Source of the DNA: Methylomagnum ishizawai
GTDB taxonomy: Bacteria; Pseudomonadota; Gammaproteobacteria; Methylococcales; Methylococcaceae
DNA: 64,000 bases
Assembly (NCBI RefSeq): GCF_019670005.1
Contig: NZ_AP019783.1
Location: 2,382,150-2,446,149, forward strand
Direction of reading: 5' to 3'
The position numbers were made by a program, and so were the translations under genes. The notes under the pieces are model-generated. The model searched no databases, had not been told where the DNA came from, and saw only the letters and a list, made by a program, of their open reading frames with translations. Shown one piece after another: positions 53,133 through 62,798 of the stretch (its first letter is position 1; each line of letters begins with the position of its first letter).

Positions 53133-54203
53133 ATGGCCGAGAAAAATATCAAAACCTGGGCGTTGGAAGCGAAGGGCGCGGATGGCGAACCCTGGGTGAC
53201 CCCGCTGACCACCAGCCCGTTCCGGATCGGCAGGCGCGACGACTGCGAATTGCGGCTGGCCTCCGACAGCATTTCCCGGCTGCATGCCGAGATCCGCTGG
53301 AGCGAACAAGGGATTTGGATCAAGGACGCCGGCAGTACCAACGGCACGTTCGTGAATTTCCACCGCATTTCCGGGGAGCTACAGCTCCAGTCGGGCGATA
53401 CGGTGCATTTCGCCGGCCTGGAGTTCCGGGTCGAAGGCCGGGCGGAGGCCGGGGAGGAGGGTTCCGACCGCACCGTCATGGTCAATCCCTATGTGGAAAA
53501 GCTCGACCAGCTCATCGCCCGCAAGGCCGTGGTCCCGCATTTCCAACCCATCGTCGATTTGCGCAACGACCGGCTTTTCGGGCACGAACTGCTGGGGCGG
53601 GTGGGCTGCGAGGGCGTGCCCAGCAGTATCCCGCAGCTTTTCTATATCGCCAAGCAATTGGGGCGGGATATCGAGTTGAGCCTGCTGTTCCGGGATACCG
53701 GGATCGAACGGGCCGTGGGCGAGGAAACCCAGGGCTTGATCTTTTTCAATACCGTGCCCAGGGAAATGGACCTCGCCGCTTTGGGCCGTTCCTTGGGCAT
53801 CCTGCGTGCCGCCGCGCCCCGGATCGGTCTGGCCTTGGAAATCCATGAGAACGCCATCACCGATATAGGTTTCATCCGTAGGCTCAAGGAGGTGCTGCGG
53901 GTTTTGGATATCCAATTGGTCTACGACGATTTCGGGGCCGGCCAATCCCGCTTATTGGAATTGATGGATGCCCCGCCCGATATTCTGAAATTCGATATCT
54001 CCTTGGTCCGCAATATCCATTTGCGTTCGCCCGCCTCCTTGCGGATGGTGGCGGCGCTGGTGGGTATGTCGAAGGATTTGGGGGTATTGACCTTGGCGGA
54101 GGGGATCGAGCGGGCGGAGGAGGCCGGGGTATGCCGCCAGATAGGCTTCGATTTGGCCCAGGGGTTTTATTTCGGCAAACCTTCGCCCAGTTTATCCCGG
54201 TAA
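53133..54203 (+). CDS. FHA domain - EAL domain protein (c-di-GMP phosphodiesterase-like)
   Basis: 357 aa from ATG 53133 (MAEKNIKTW). FHA domain at about 8-105 with the phosphothreonine-binding set RIGR (31-34), S48-R-x-H51 and N70-G-T. The EAL domain (about 118-357) opens HELLGR, an EAL variant keeping E152, then EIHENAI, YDDFGAG, LKFD, LAEGIE and QGFYFG. All metal and catalytic residues I can place are present, so it may hydrolyse c-di-GMP; the ELL variant lowers certainty. FHA plus EAL links phosphothreonine signalling with c-di-GMP in one protein. It precedes the autotransporter by 91 nt. Confidence 0.8.
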   Translation: MAEKNIKTWALEAKGADGEPWVTPLTTSPFRIGRRDDCELRLASDSISRLHAEIRWSEQGIWIKDAGSTNGTFVNFHRISGELQLQSGDTVHFAGLEFRVEGRAEAGEEGSDRTVMVNPYVEKLDQLIARKAVVPHFQPIVDLRNDRLFGHELLGRVGCEGVPSSIPQLFYIAKQLGRDIELSLLFRDTGIERAVGEETQGLIFFNTVPREMDLAALGRSLGILRAAAPRIGLALEIHENAITDIGFIRRLKEVLRVLDIQLVYDDFGAGQSRLLELMDAPPDILKFDISLVRNIHLRSPASLRMVAALVGMSKDLGVLTLAEGIERAEEAGVCRQIGFDLAQGFYFGKPSPSLSR

Positions 54204-54294
54204 GTTTTCCCGCCGGATTCAAGGGGACAAGGCCTGTGGTTGCCCAGGCCGTGGACGATGCGAGAAAATTTTTATCCTTTTCGGGGGGACGGTA

Positions 54295-57200
54295 ATGGCG
54301 AGATATGTCAAGCGGGACAAACGGCAAGGTCCCAGGGGACGGCGCGGGGGGGGCAGGTCTGGGCGGAACGGCGTCGCGACCTTGTGCGCCGGGGTTTCCA
54401 TCGCCCTCGTCCACCCGGAGGCCGGGGCCGAAACCTGGATCGGCCAGAACAACGGGAATTGGTATCAATCCTCGAATTGGCAGGGCGGGCGGGTGCCGGG
54501 GGAGGGCACGGGCACGACCACGGTGGCTAACGGTGCCGCGGCGGTCGTCAACGGCGGGACCGCCCAGGCCGGTGGCGACCTCGATATCACCGGCACCGGG
54601 AGCGCCGTCGTGGTGGGGGGCGAAGGCCTCCTGGATTTCGGCACGGCGAATGTTTCCCAAGGCGGCCAACTCCAGGCCCTGGGGGGAAGCGCCACCGGGA
54701 CCACCCTCAATATCGGGGGGTCCGGCAGCATCGTCGCGGTGGACGACGGGGGGAGCCTGAGTTTCGTCGGCGCGAACGTGTCGCAGGGAGGACAACTCCA
54801 GGTTTTCGATGGCAACCTCGTCGGCGATGTCAGCCTGGACAATGGCCAACTGGTCTTCGCGCCTTCCGCGGGCAACACAACGACCTATGCCGGGGCCATC
54901 GGCGGCGGGGATTCCACCACGAACGGCTGCGACAACAACAGTTGCGCCAGTGTGATCGTGGCGTCGGGGACCGTGTTGTTGAAGGGTCAAAGCGGCTATT
55001 CCGGCCAGACCGATGTTTTCGACGGCGCGACGCTCAGGCTCGGCAGCGCCAACGCCCTGCAAAACAGCGCCATCATCGTCCGCCAAGGGGCCACGCTGGA
55101 ACTCGGCGGCACCGATGCGACGGTCGCGGCCCTGCGCGATCTCGTGTCCGGGGGGGGAGGGCGCGTCAACCTGGGCGCATCCACCCTGACCCTCGGGCAT
55201 CAGGACGGGTTGTTCAGCGGCGTGATCGCCGGCAGCGGCGGCTTGGTCAAGGCGGGGAGCGGGACCCAGGTCTTGGCCGGCCAGAACACCTATACCGGTC
55301 CCACCGTTATCGAGGGCGGGGCCTTGGTGATCGGCGACGGCGGTACCCAGGGCGCCATCGCCGGAAACGTGGTGGACAACGCCATCCTGGCCTTCAAGCG
55401 TTCGGACGCCGTCACGTTCGGCGGCAATATCAGCGGTTCCGGGGCCTTGGTACAGGCGGGGAGCGGGGTGCTGACCCTGACCGGCACCAACAGCTACACC
55501 CGTGGCACCGTGGTCGAGGCGGGCACCCTGGCCGGCGATACCCGTAGCCTCCAGGGCGCGATCACCAACAATGCCCAGGTGGTGTTCAACCAAGCCGCGG
55601 ACGGCAGCTACCTGGGCGACATGTCCGGCACCGGCAGCCTGGTCAAGAATGGCGCGGGCATCCTGACCCTCGCCGGAAACAACAGCTATACCGGCACCAC
55701 CACGGTGAACGCCGGGGTCCTGGCGGGCAACGCCACCAGCCTGCAAGGCAATATCAAGCTCGCCGACAATACCTTGCTGGTGTTCGACCAAACCCAGGAC
55801 GCCCCGGACGACGAGTACGACGGGTCGATCAGCGGCACCGGCGGCGTGGTCAAGAATGGCGCGGGCACCTTGATCCTGGGCGGGTTGAACAGCTACACCG
55901 GCCCCACCACGGTGAACGCGGGTGTGTTGCAGGGCGACACCGGCAGCCTGCGGGGCAATATCCTGGACAACGCCACGGTGCAATTCGACCAGGAGGCCGA
56001 CGGCAGCTATGGCGGGGTGATTTCCGGCGGCGGCGGTTTGCTCAAGACCGGCGAGGGCGCGCTGACCCTGGCCAACGCCTCCACCTATACCGGCACCACC
56101 CAGGTCGATGGCGGCACTTTGCAACTGCAAGGGGCCGCGCAGTACACCTTCGTCGGCAACGTGGCCAACAATGCCGGTTTCTCGGTCAGCCAGACCACGG
56201 CGCGATACCAGGGCGATTTCACCAACAACGGCGCCTACCTCAGCCAGCAGGCGACCAGCCAGTTCGATAACCTCACGGTGGGTGGCGACGGCTACCTTGC
56301 CGGTGCCAGCGCCCAGGACCGGTTCATCGTCGCGGGCAATTTCCTCAATACCAGCGCCCAGGCCAAGCAGTGGAACACCGGCAATGCCAGCCTGGAGTTC
56401 ACCGGCGCCCAGGGCACCCGCCATCTGATGCAATTGGCCGGGACCGACAAGGGGACGGGGTCCGAGGCCACCCAGAAGAATTTCCTGTGGGGCGCGGTGA
56501 AACTGGACGCGGGCAATACCCTCGAACTGACCAACGGCAACGCCGAGGGCAAGAAACCCGCCCTGTACGTCCAGAAATTGGTGCTGCCGGGCGGCAAGGC
56601 CCAGTTGGCGGATATCACCAGCGACTACAACGTCTATTTCAATTCCACCCTGGCGGCCAATAACGGCCTGCGGGACCATATGACCTTCGGCGGCGGTGAC
56701 GGGGAATTGCTGTCCTGGAGCGCCTCGCCGCAACTGGCCGGGACGCCGACCCAGCCCGACACCGCCCTGACCCCCGCCCAACAAAGCTTTGCCCAGGGCT
56801 TGGACCAAGCCTGCAACGGTGCCCAGGGCCAATTGCTGCAACAGTGCCAGCAGTTGCAGACCCTGAGCCCCGCGGGCAAGCAGCAAGCCGCCCAGCAACT
56901 CACCCCCGACCAGGTTTCCGCCCAAGGCGGCGTCGTCACCCAGATCCAGACCCATCAGGGGGGCGCGGCCCTGGGCCGGATGGACGGCATCCGCCAGGGC
57001 AACACCACCGCCATGTCCTTCAACTTCAATGGCTTGCAAATCACTTCCCGGCAGTTGGCGGCCTTGGGTCCGTTGTTCGGGGGCGGCGGCGCGGCGGGCG
57101 ACGAGGATACGGACCGGCCCGCCGGGCAGGACGCCAGCTTCCGCGACGCGCCGGTGGGGGCGTTCATCCAGGGGCAGTTCACCTTCGGCGACCTGGCCGA

Positions 57201-57987
57201 GAACGAATGGCAGCGCGGCTATCACTTCGATACCCGCAACGTGACCTTCGGGGCCGACTACCGCATCAACGACAAGCTGGTGGCGGGCGCGATGTTCAGC
57301 TATGGCAACACCAACGCCCACTACAACCAGAACGCCGGCAGCATGAACAGCAATGCCTATCTGGGTTCGCTGTACGGCAGCTATTACCTGCCGCTGGATT
57401 TCTATGTGGATTTGGCCGCGACCTATGGCGGGCAGGATTACGGCTTCACCCGGCAATACAGCTATCCGGGTTTCGTGGGACAGGCCAGGGGCAATCCCGG
57501 CAGCGGGCAATTCGGCTTCACGCTCAACCTGGGCAAGGATTTCGCCTACCGGGCGTGGTCCATCAGCCCCTACACCCGCTTCGAGTACGCCAACCTGCAT
57601 ATCGACGCCTACCGCGAGAGTGGCGGCGAGGGCTACGCGATGAATGTGGGGGGCCAGACCGCGCAGTCCTTCGTGAGCGACCTGGGGTTCCAGGCCAGCC
57701 ATCAGTTCAGCACGCCGTTCGGGATCGTGGCCCCGGCCTTGCGGGTGGAATGGGAACACCAATTCCTCAACGACAACCGGGGCGTACAGATGAGCTTCGT
57801 CGATTCGTCGCAGGGCGCTTTCGTGTTGCAGACCGGGGAACCGGACCGCGATTACGTCAACCTGGGCGGTTCGGTGGTCGCCACCCTGCCCAATGGCGGC
57901 TCCGGCTTCCTGCGCTACGAAAGCCGCCTCGGCCAGAGCGATGTCACCCAGCACATCGTGCAACTCGGTTTCAGGATGTCCTTCTGA
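54295..57987 (+). CDS. autotransporter with PATR passenger repeats
   Basis: 1230 aa. A long basic signal peptide region at 1-48 (ending PEAGAET) resembles the extended signals of type Va autotransporters. The passenger is beta-helical, with at least five autotransporter-associated repeats of the form LVKxGxGxLTLxGxNSYTGxTxVxxGxL between about 320 and 620. The C-terminal beta-barrel from about 950 ends VQLGFRMSF, with the usual C-terminal Phe. Passenger length about 900 aa suits an adhesin. GGGGGAC before ATG 54295 offers a ribosome site. The two hairpin arms past its stop may end transcription. Confidence 0.85.
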   Translation: MARYVKRDKRQGPRGRRGGGRSGRNGVATLCAGVSIALVHPEAGAETWIGQNNGNWYQSSNWQGGRVPGEGTGTTTVANGAAAVVNGGTAQAGGDLDITGTGSAVVVGGEGLLDFGTANVSQGGQLQALGGSATGTTLNIGGSGSIVAVDDGGSLSFVGANVSQGGQLQVFDGNLVGDVSLDNGQLVFAPSAGNTTTYAGAIGGGDSTTNGCDNNSCASVIVASGTVLLKGQSGYSGQTDVFDGATLRLGSANALQNSAIIVRQGATLELGGTDATVAALRDLVSGGGGRVNLGASTLTLGHQDGLFSGVIAGSGGLVKAGSGTQVLAGQNTYTGPTVIEGGALVIGDGGTQGAIAGNVVDNAILAFKRSDAVTFGGNISGSGALVQAGSGVLTLTGTNSYTRGTVVEAGTLAGDTRSLQGAITNNAQVVFNQAADGSYLGDMSGTGSLVKNGAGILTLAGNNSYTGTTTVNAGVLAGNATSLQGNIKLADNTLLVFDQTQDAPDDEYDGSISGTGGVVKNGAGTLILGGLNSYTGPTTVNAGVLQGDTGSLRGNILDNATVQFDQEADGSYGGVISGGGGLLKTGEGALTLANASTYTGTTQVDGGTLQLQGAAQYTFVGNVANNAGFSVSQTTARYQGDFTNNGAYLSQQATSQFDNLTVGGDGYLAGASAQDRFIVAGNFLNTSAQAKQWNTGNASLEFTGAQGTRHLMQLAGTDKGTGSEATQKNFLWGAVKLDAGNTLELTNGNAEGKKPALYVQKLVLPGGKAQLADITSDYNVYFNSTLAANNGLRDHMTFGGGDGELLSWSASPQLAGTPTQPDTALTPAQQSFAQGLDQACNGAQGQLLQQCQQLQTLSPAGKQQAAQQLTPDQVSAQGGVVTQIQTHQGGAALGRMDGIRQGNTTAMSFNFNGLQITSRQLAALGPLFGGGGAAGDEDTDRPAGQDASFRDAPVGAFIQGQFTFGDLAENEWQRGYHFDTRNVTFGADYRINDKLVAGAMFSYGNTNAHYNQNAGSMNSNAYLGSLYGSYYLPLDFYVDLAATYGGQDYGFTRQYSYPGFVGQARGNPGSGQFGFTLNLGKDFAYRAWSISPYTRFEYANLHIDAYRESGGEGYAMNVGGQTAQSFVSDLGFQASHQFSTPFGIVAPALRVEWEHQFLNDNRGVQMSFVDSSQGAFVLQTGEPDRDYVNLGGSVVATLPNGGSGFLRYESRLGQSDVTQHIVQLGFRMSF

Positions 57988-57994
57988 TGGATAC

Positions 57995-58042
57995 GGAGTC
58001 CAAAGCCCGCTTTGGGCCGATCCAAAGCGGGCTTTGGACTCC
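57995..58042. terminator. 21-bp perfect inverted repeat between convergent genes (possible bidirectional terminator)
   Basis: Arms 57995-58015 and 58022-58042 are exact complements with a 6-nt loop GCCGAT. Each arm also contains a near-palindromic core (CCAAAGCCCGCTTTGG left, CCAAAGCGGGCTTTGG right), so a cruciform or two small hairpins could form. It lies 8 nt past the autotransporter stop and 13 nt past the response regulator stop. No T-tract, so termination is likely but not certain. Confidence 0.55.
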
Positions 58043-58054
58043 AAACCAGAGGAG

Positions 58055-61000
58055 TCACGCGGCCTGGGCCGGCAGGGCCAACCGCCGGTTGTCCCGGAGC
58101 ATTCCGGCGAATTCGGTGGCGGGCACCGGGCGGCTCAGGTAATAGCCCTGCATCTCGTCGCAGCGGTTGCGGCACAGGAAGGCCAGTTGCTCCCGCGTCT
58201 CCACCCCTTCCGCGATCACCTTGAGGCCGAGGATATGGCCCAGGGCGATCACCGTCTGCACGATCCCGGCGTCGTTGCTGTCGGTCGCTATGTCCCGCAC
58301 GAAGGATTGGTCGATCTTGAGCCGGTCGAACGGGAAGCGCTTCAAATAGCTCAGGCTGGAATAGCCGGTCCCGAAATCGTCCACCGAAATCTCCACCCCC
58401 AGTTGTTTCAAGTCGCGCAGCACCGGGATGAATTGCTCGGGGTCCTGCATGACCATGGTCTCGGTCAATTCCAGTTCCAGGTAGCGGCCTTCCAAGCCCG
58501 TGTCTTCGAGGGTGGCGGTGATGAGTTCGGTCAGATGGTCGCCGCGCACCTGCCGGGCCGAAAGATTGACCGACATGCTGAGCTGCGCCAGCCCTTCCCG
58601 CTGCCAGGATTTGGTTTGCAGGCAGGCCGCGCGCAAGGCCCAACCACCGATGGGATGGATCAGGCCGGTCTTCTCGGCCAGCGGGATGAACTCGGAGGGC
58701 GCGACCAGTCCCAGTTCGGGATGCCGCCAGCGGATCAGGGCTTCCGCGCCGATGATCGAACCGCCCCGCAACTCCACCTTGGGCTGGTAATACAGCTCGA
58801 ACTGCTCTTGTTCCAGCGCCCGCCGCAGGGCGTTTTCCAACTGTAGCCGTTCCACCGCCAAGCGGCTCATTTCCCGCGAATACAGCCGGAAGCCGTTGCC
58901 GCCTTCCTCCTTGGCCCGGTACATGGCGATATCGGCGTGCTTGAGCAGGGTTTCCATGTCCTCGCCGTCGGTGGGGAAGACGCTGGCCCCGATGCTGCCG
59001 TTGAGGTATAGCTCGCGCCCCTCGACTTGGAACGGCTGGGCGAAGGCCCGCAGCGTTTTGAACGCCACCCGCTCTATATCCTCCAGCTTGTCGATATCGG
59101 CCAGCAGGATCAGGAATTCGTCGCCGCCCTGGCGGGCCACGGTGTCGCCCTCCCGCACCGCGGCCTTGAGCCGCTCGGCCACCGCCAGCAGCAGCTTGTC
59201 GCCCAGCACATGGCCGAAGCTGTCGTTGATGTCCTTGAAGCGGTCGAGGTCCAGGAAGAACAGCGCCAACAGCCGCTGGGCGCGGCGGGCGTGGGCCAGG
59301 GCTTGGTTCATGCGGTCGGCCAGCAGGGAGCGGTTGGGCAGGCGGGTCAGGGCGTCGTGGGTGGCGAGGTATTCGATATTGGCCTCGTAGCCCTTGCGCT
59401 CGGTGATATCGCTGGCGACGCCGTCCAGCCGCAGGGGGTGGCCCTCCGCGTCCCGGATCAGCTTGACCCGGTCCTCCAGCCAGCGGATTTGGCCGTCCGG
59501 GCGCAGGATGCGGTATTCGACGGTCAGGACGCCGCTGGTCAATACCTCCTCGGGAATCCGGTTCATCCGTTCCCGGTCCTCCGGGTGGACGGTGTTCAGC
59601 CACAGGTTCTTGTCGGCCATGAAATCGGCCACCGGACGGCCCCAGACCCGCTCGGCGGCGGCGTTGAGATAGAACAAGCGGTAATTCCGCAGCGAAATGG
59701 ACCAGACGATGTTGTCGATGGAACCCAGGATGCTGCTCAGCTTGTCCTCGGAAATCCTGAGTTCCTCCTCGGCGCGTTTGCGCTCGACGAACAGGCCGAT
59801 CTGGTTGCCGATGGCGGCCAGCAGGTTCATCACTTCTTCCCTGGGATGGCGGATTTCGCGGCTATAGAAGCCGATGGTGCCCAGCACCCGCCCCTCGAAC
59901 CGGAGCGGGAAAGCGAAACCCGCGTGGATGCCGGCCCGCGAGGCGAGTTCGGAGCGTGGGCAGAGGGCGTCCTGGCCTAGGTCGGCGATCCAGAGCGGTT
60001 GCCGGGATTGCCAGACCCGCCCCGGTAGCCCGCTGCCCGGTCCGAACACCATTTCCTGGGTGGCCGCCTCGAAATCATGGACATCCGTGTGCGTATCCCC
60101 CCGGCGCCAAGTGCCGACGCAACGCAATAACTTAGCCGCGTCGTCCGTCAAGCAGAGTTCGCCCACGTCCACGTCCCAGTTCAGGGTTTCGCAGATGACC
60201 CGCAGCACCTCGGGGGTGGCTTCGGCGAGGCTGGCGGCTTCGGCCAGGATGCGGGCCACCGCGTATTGCGCGGCCAGCCGTTGTTCCGCCCGGCCCCGCG
60301 CCGCCTGGTTGCGGAGGTTGGCGGCGCCATAGGCGATATCGTTGGCCAATTCCTCCAGCAGTTCGATTTCGTCCGGGCCGAAGGCGTCGGGGGCGGTGTC
60401 GAAGATGCACAGCGCGCCGATGGCTTCTTGGTTTTCCCGCAGCGGCAGGGCGATCATGGCCTGGTAGCCCAGGCGCAGGATGGCTTCCCGCCATCCGGGC
60501 CAGCGGGTTTCCGCCGACAGGTCGCGCACGGCCACGGTCTGGCCGGTCCGCAGGGCCGCGCCGATGGGGGTGCCGGATTCGCTGCCATCCATCAGGGCGG
60601 GTTCCCAGGCTTGCCCTTCCCCGGCCTGGGCCATGGAGGATAACAAGGTGGAACGGTCTTCTCTGAGCATCCCGATCCAGGCCGTGGGGTAGTTGCCGGT
60701 GCCGACGATGATGCGGCACATGTGGTCGAACAATTCCTGCTTTTCCGTGGCGTGGACCAGGGCGTGGTTGCATTCGGCCATGACGCTGCGGGCGCGGAGG
60801 GTTTTGCGCAGGGCTTGCTGGGCCAGTTTGCGCTCGGCGATTTCCAGCTTCAGCACCTCGGCCCGCTGCTGCAATTCGGCGTAGAACTCCAGGTTTTCGT
60901 AGGCGGTGGCGACCTGGGCGGTGATGGTGGCGGCGATGTCCTCGTCCACCTCGCTGAATTCCACGGCTTCCCGCTTGTTGGCGAGGTACAACCAGCCATA

Positions 61001-61978
61001 GACCCGGCTGGAGGTGGCGATGGGCAGGCCCAGCCAGCTATGCACCGGCGGATGCCAGGCCGGCAGCCCCAAGGGCGTGGGATCGCCCGCCAGCCCGGCG
61101 ATGCGGCGCGGGCGCGGTTCGGCCAGCAGGCGGTCCAGCAATCCATCCGGTTGCAGCGGGAAATCGGCGTCCGCCACTTCCGGCGCGCCCATGCCCCAGG
61201 TGTAGATCAACCGCGGCCGGGTGCCGTTGTGTTCCAACAGGCCGACCACGGCGTATTGCGCGGCGCAGATGTCGTGGACCGCCCGGCAGAAGGTTTCCAG
61301 CAGCGCCTTGGGATCGCGCTGGGAGCCGAGTTCCAATCCCAGCTCGATCAGGGTGGCGAGCCGTAGGCTGATTTCGCCCAGATGGCCCAGCGATTGCGAG
61401 GAGTGGGCCGCCAGCCGCCGCCATTCCGCGCCCTGGACCGGATCGGCCTTGGCGATGCGGTCGATCAGCCGTTGCAGGGCTTCGATATCCGAGAGATAGC
61501 CGTTCAATTGCCCGGACAGGGCGGTGCCCAGGGTTTCGGGCGTGGGCGGTTCGGCGGGGGCGGGCGCGGCGCTGGCGGCGGGGTGGACGAAGGCGGGTAG
61601 TCCCAGCGTGGCCTGCACGGCGGCGAGGATTTCCTCGGGCGAGGAGGGCTTGGCCAGCACGGCGGACACGTTGCGGGTTTCGGCCTGCCGCTGGGCTTCG
61701 GGAATCCGGACGCGGTAGGTGGCGGTGTAGAAGATGACCTTGGTCCCGGCCAGGGCCGGGTCGGCCCGCAGTTGATCGACCAGTTGGTAGCCATCCATGC
61801 CCGGCATCAGGATATCGGTGATGACGAGGTCCGGCGGGGACGCACGGGCCAGGGCCAGGGCTTCCGCGCCGTTGGCGGCTTCCAGCAGTTGGTGGCCGGC
61901 ATAGCCCAGGAGGGTGCAGAGGAATTCCCGGTTGAGCGGGCGGTCGTCAACGACCAGGATCGTCGCCATGGGCTTCAC
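58055..61978 (-). CDS. receiver-GAF-PAS-GGDEF-EAL signalling protein
   Basis: About 1307 aa; start GTG 61978 or ATG 61969 (MATILVV), both overlapping the upstream gene. Receiver domain 1-120 with phosphoacceptor D55 ([10 protein letters not shown]), then about three GAF domains between residues 215 and 740 ([48 protein letters not shown]), a PAS domain near 755-880, GGDEF (RQGGDEF, with inhibitory REGD just upstream), and EAL ([16 protein letters not shown]). Both catalytic halves look intact, so it could make and break c-di-GMP under phosphorelay and ligand control. Confidence 0.85.
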   Translation of the reverse strand: MKPMATILVVDDRPLNREFLCTLLGYAGHQLLEAANGAEALALARASPPDLVITDILMPGMDGYQLVDQLRADPALAGTKVIFYTATYRVRIPEAQRQAETRNVSAVLAKPSSPEEILAAVQATLGLPAFVHPAASAAPAPAEPPTPETLGTALSGQLNGYLSDIEALQRLIDRIAKADPVQGAEWRRLAAHSSQSLGHLGEISLRLATLIELGLELGSQRDPKALLETFCRAVHDICAAQYAVVGLLEHNGTRPRLIYTWGMGAPEVADADFPLQPDGLLDRLLAEPRPRRIAGLAGDPTPLGLPAWHPPVHSWLGLPIATSSRVYGWLYLANKREAVEFSEVDEDIAATITAQVATAYENLEFYAELQQRAEVLKLEIAERKLAQQALRKTLRARSVMAECNHALVHATEKQELFDHMCRIIVGTGNYPTAWIGMLREDRSTLLSSMAQAGEGQAWEPALMDGSESGTPIGAALRTGQTVAVRDLSAETRWPGWREAILRLGYQAMIALPLRENQEAIGALCIFDTAPDAFGPDEIELLEELANDIAYGAANLRNQAARGRAEQRLAAQYAVARILAEAASLAEATPEVLRVICETLNWDVDVGELCLTDDAAKLLRCVGTWRRGDTHTDVHDFEAATQEMVFGPGSGLPGRVWQSRQPLWIADLGQDALCPRSELASRAGIHAGFAFPLRFEGRVLGTIGFYSREIRHPREEVMNLLAAIGNQIGLFVERKRAEEELRISEDKLSSILGSIDNIVWSISLRNYRLFYLNAAAERVWGRPVADFMADKNLWLNTVHPEDRERMNRIPEEVLTSGVLTVEYRILRPDGQIRWLEDRVKLIRDAEGHPLRLDGVASDITERKGYEANIEYLATHDALTRLPNRSLLADRMNQALAHARRAQRLLALFFLDLDRFKDINDSFGHVLGDKLLLAVAERLKAAVREGDTVARQGGDEFLILLADIDKLEDIERVAFKTLRAFAQPFQVEGRELYLNGSIGASVFPTDGEDMETLLKHADIAMYRAKEEGGNGFRLYSREMSRLAVERLQLENALRRALEQEQFELYYQPKVELRGGSIIGAEALIRWRHPELGLVAPSEFIPLAEKTGLIHPIGGWALRAACLQTKSWQREGLAQLSMSVNLSARQVRGDHLTELITATLEDTGLEGRYLELELTETMVMQDPEQFIPVLRDLKQLGVEISVDDFGTGYSSLSYLKRFPFDRLKIDQSFVRDIATDSNDAGIVQTVIALGHILGLKVIAEGVETREQLAFLCRNRCDEMQGYYLSRPVPATEFAGMLRDNRRLALPAQAA

Positions 61979-62798
61979 CTTGGGGCTGTGGTGTTCCGTC
62001 CAGGCAGTCCTCGATTTCCCGCAGCAGGGCCAGCGGCTCGATGGGGCTGTGGAGGTAGCGGGTCGCGCCCAGGCTCAAGGCCAAGGCTTGCTCGTTGCCA
62101 CCCCACACCGATGCGCTGAGGAACACGAAGGGAATGTCGCGCCAACGCGGATCGCCGCGCACGGTCTTGAGGAAGCCCCAACCATCCACACGGGGCATCC
62201 ACAGGTCGGAGAGGATCAGGTCGAAGCGGTCCCCGGCCAAGCGGTCCAAGGCTTCCGCGACGCTGTTCGCCGACACCACCCGGTAGCCGAAGGGTTCGAG
62301 GATGCCGCGGATCAATTCCTGGTTGTTCGGCGAGTCGTTCACCGACAGGATGCGGCCCCGCCGGGCGGCGGGGATTTCCGGTCTGGCGGGCGCGGGTTCG
62401 GGCGGGACGGGTTCGGGCGCGGCGTGGAGGTTATGCGCCAGGAAGCTTTCCACTTGGGGGATGAAGGTTTCCGGGTCGATGGGTTTGGAGATATAACCGT
62501 CGAATCCCGCCGATAACAACCGCTCCCGGTCGCCGACCATGGCCAGGGCCGTGACCGCGACGACGGGCGTCTGCCGCAATTCGGGCCGGCTTTTGAGGGC
62601 GCGGATCACGCCGTAGCCATCCATGCGCGGCAGGTGGATATCGCAGACGATGAGGTCGGGCCGTTCCGCGAGCGCGGCGACGACGCCTTGTTCGCCGTCG
62701 GTGGCGGTTTGCGGCAAATAACCGAAGGCTTCCAACAGGTAGACCATCAGTTCCAGATTGCCGGGGTTGTCTTCGATGATGAGGATGCGGGCATTCAT
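61947..62798 (-). CDS. double-receiver response regulator
   Basis: 283 aa from ATG 62798-62796 ([14 protein letters not shown]). Receiver 1 is complete: acidic pair ED near 9-10, phosphoacceptor D53 ([11 protein letters not shown]) and K105 (SKP). Receiver 2 (about 148-270) has D198 ([12 protein letters not shown]), but the acidic pair is ND and the conserved Lys is lost (YLHSPIEP), so it is probably degenerate. No output domain. It may be a phosphate sink or relay between the kinase and the GGDEF-EAL protein. Start overlaps the kinase stop (ATGA), stop overlaps the next gene. Confidence 0.8.
   Translation of the reverse strand: MNARILIIEDNPGNLELMVYLLEAFGYLPQTATDGEQGVVAALAERPDLIVCDIHLPRMDGYGVIRALKSRPELRQTPVVAVTALAMVGDRERLLSAGFDGYISKPIDPETFIPQVESFLAHNLHAAPEPVPPEPAPARPEIPAARRGRILSVNDSPNNQELIRGILEPFGYRVVSANSVAEALDRLAGDRFDLILSDLWMPRVDGWGFLKTVRGDPRWRDIPFVFLSASVWGGNEQALALSLGATRYLHSPIEPLALLREIEDCLDGTPQPQGEAHGDDPGR

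Noticed and set aside
53884-58044. 1386-codon minus-strand frame opposite the autotransporter
   Set aside because: Stretches of Val/Ala/Gly/Gln from antisense reading of beta-repeat DNA; the plus-strand gene has a signal peptide, PATR repeats and a barrel.
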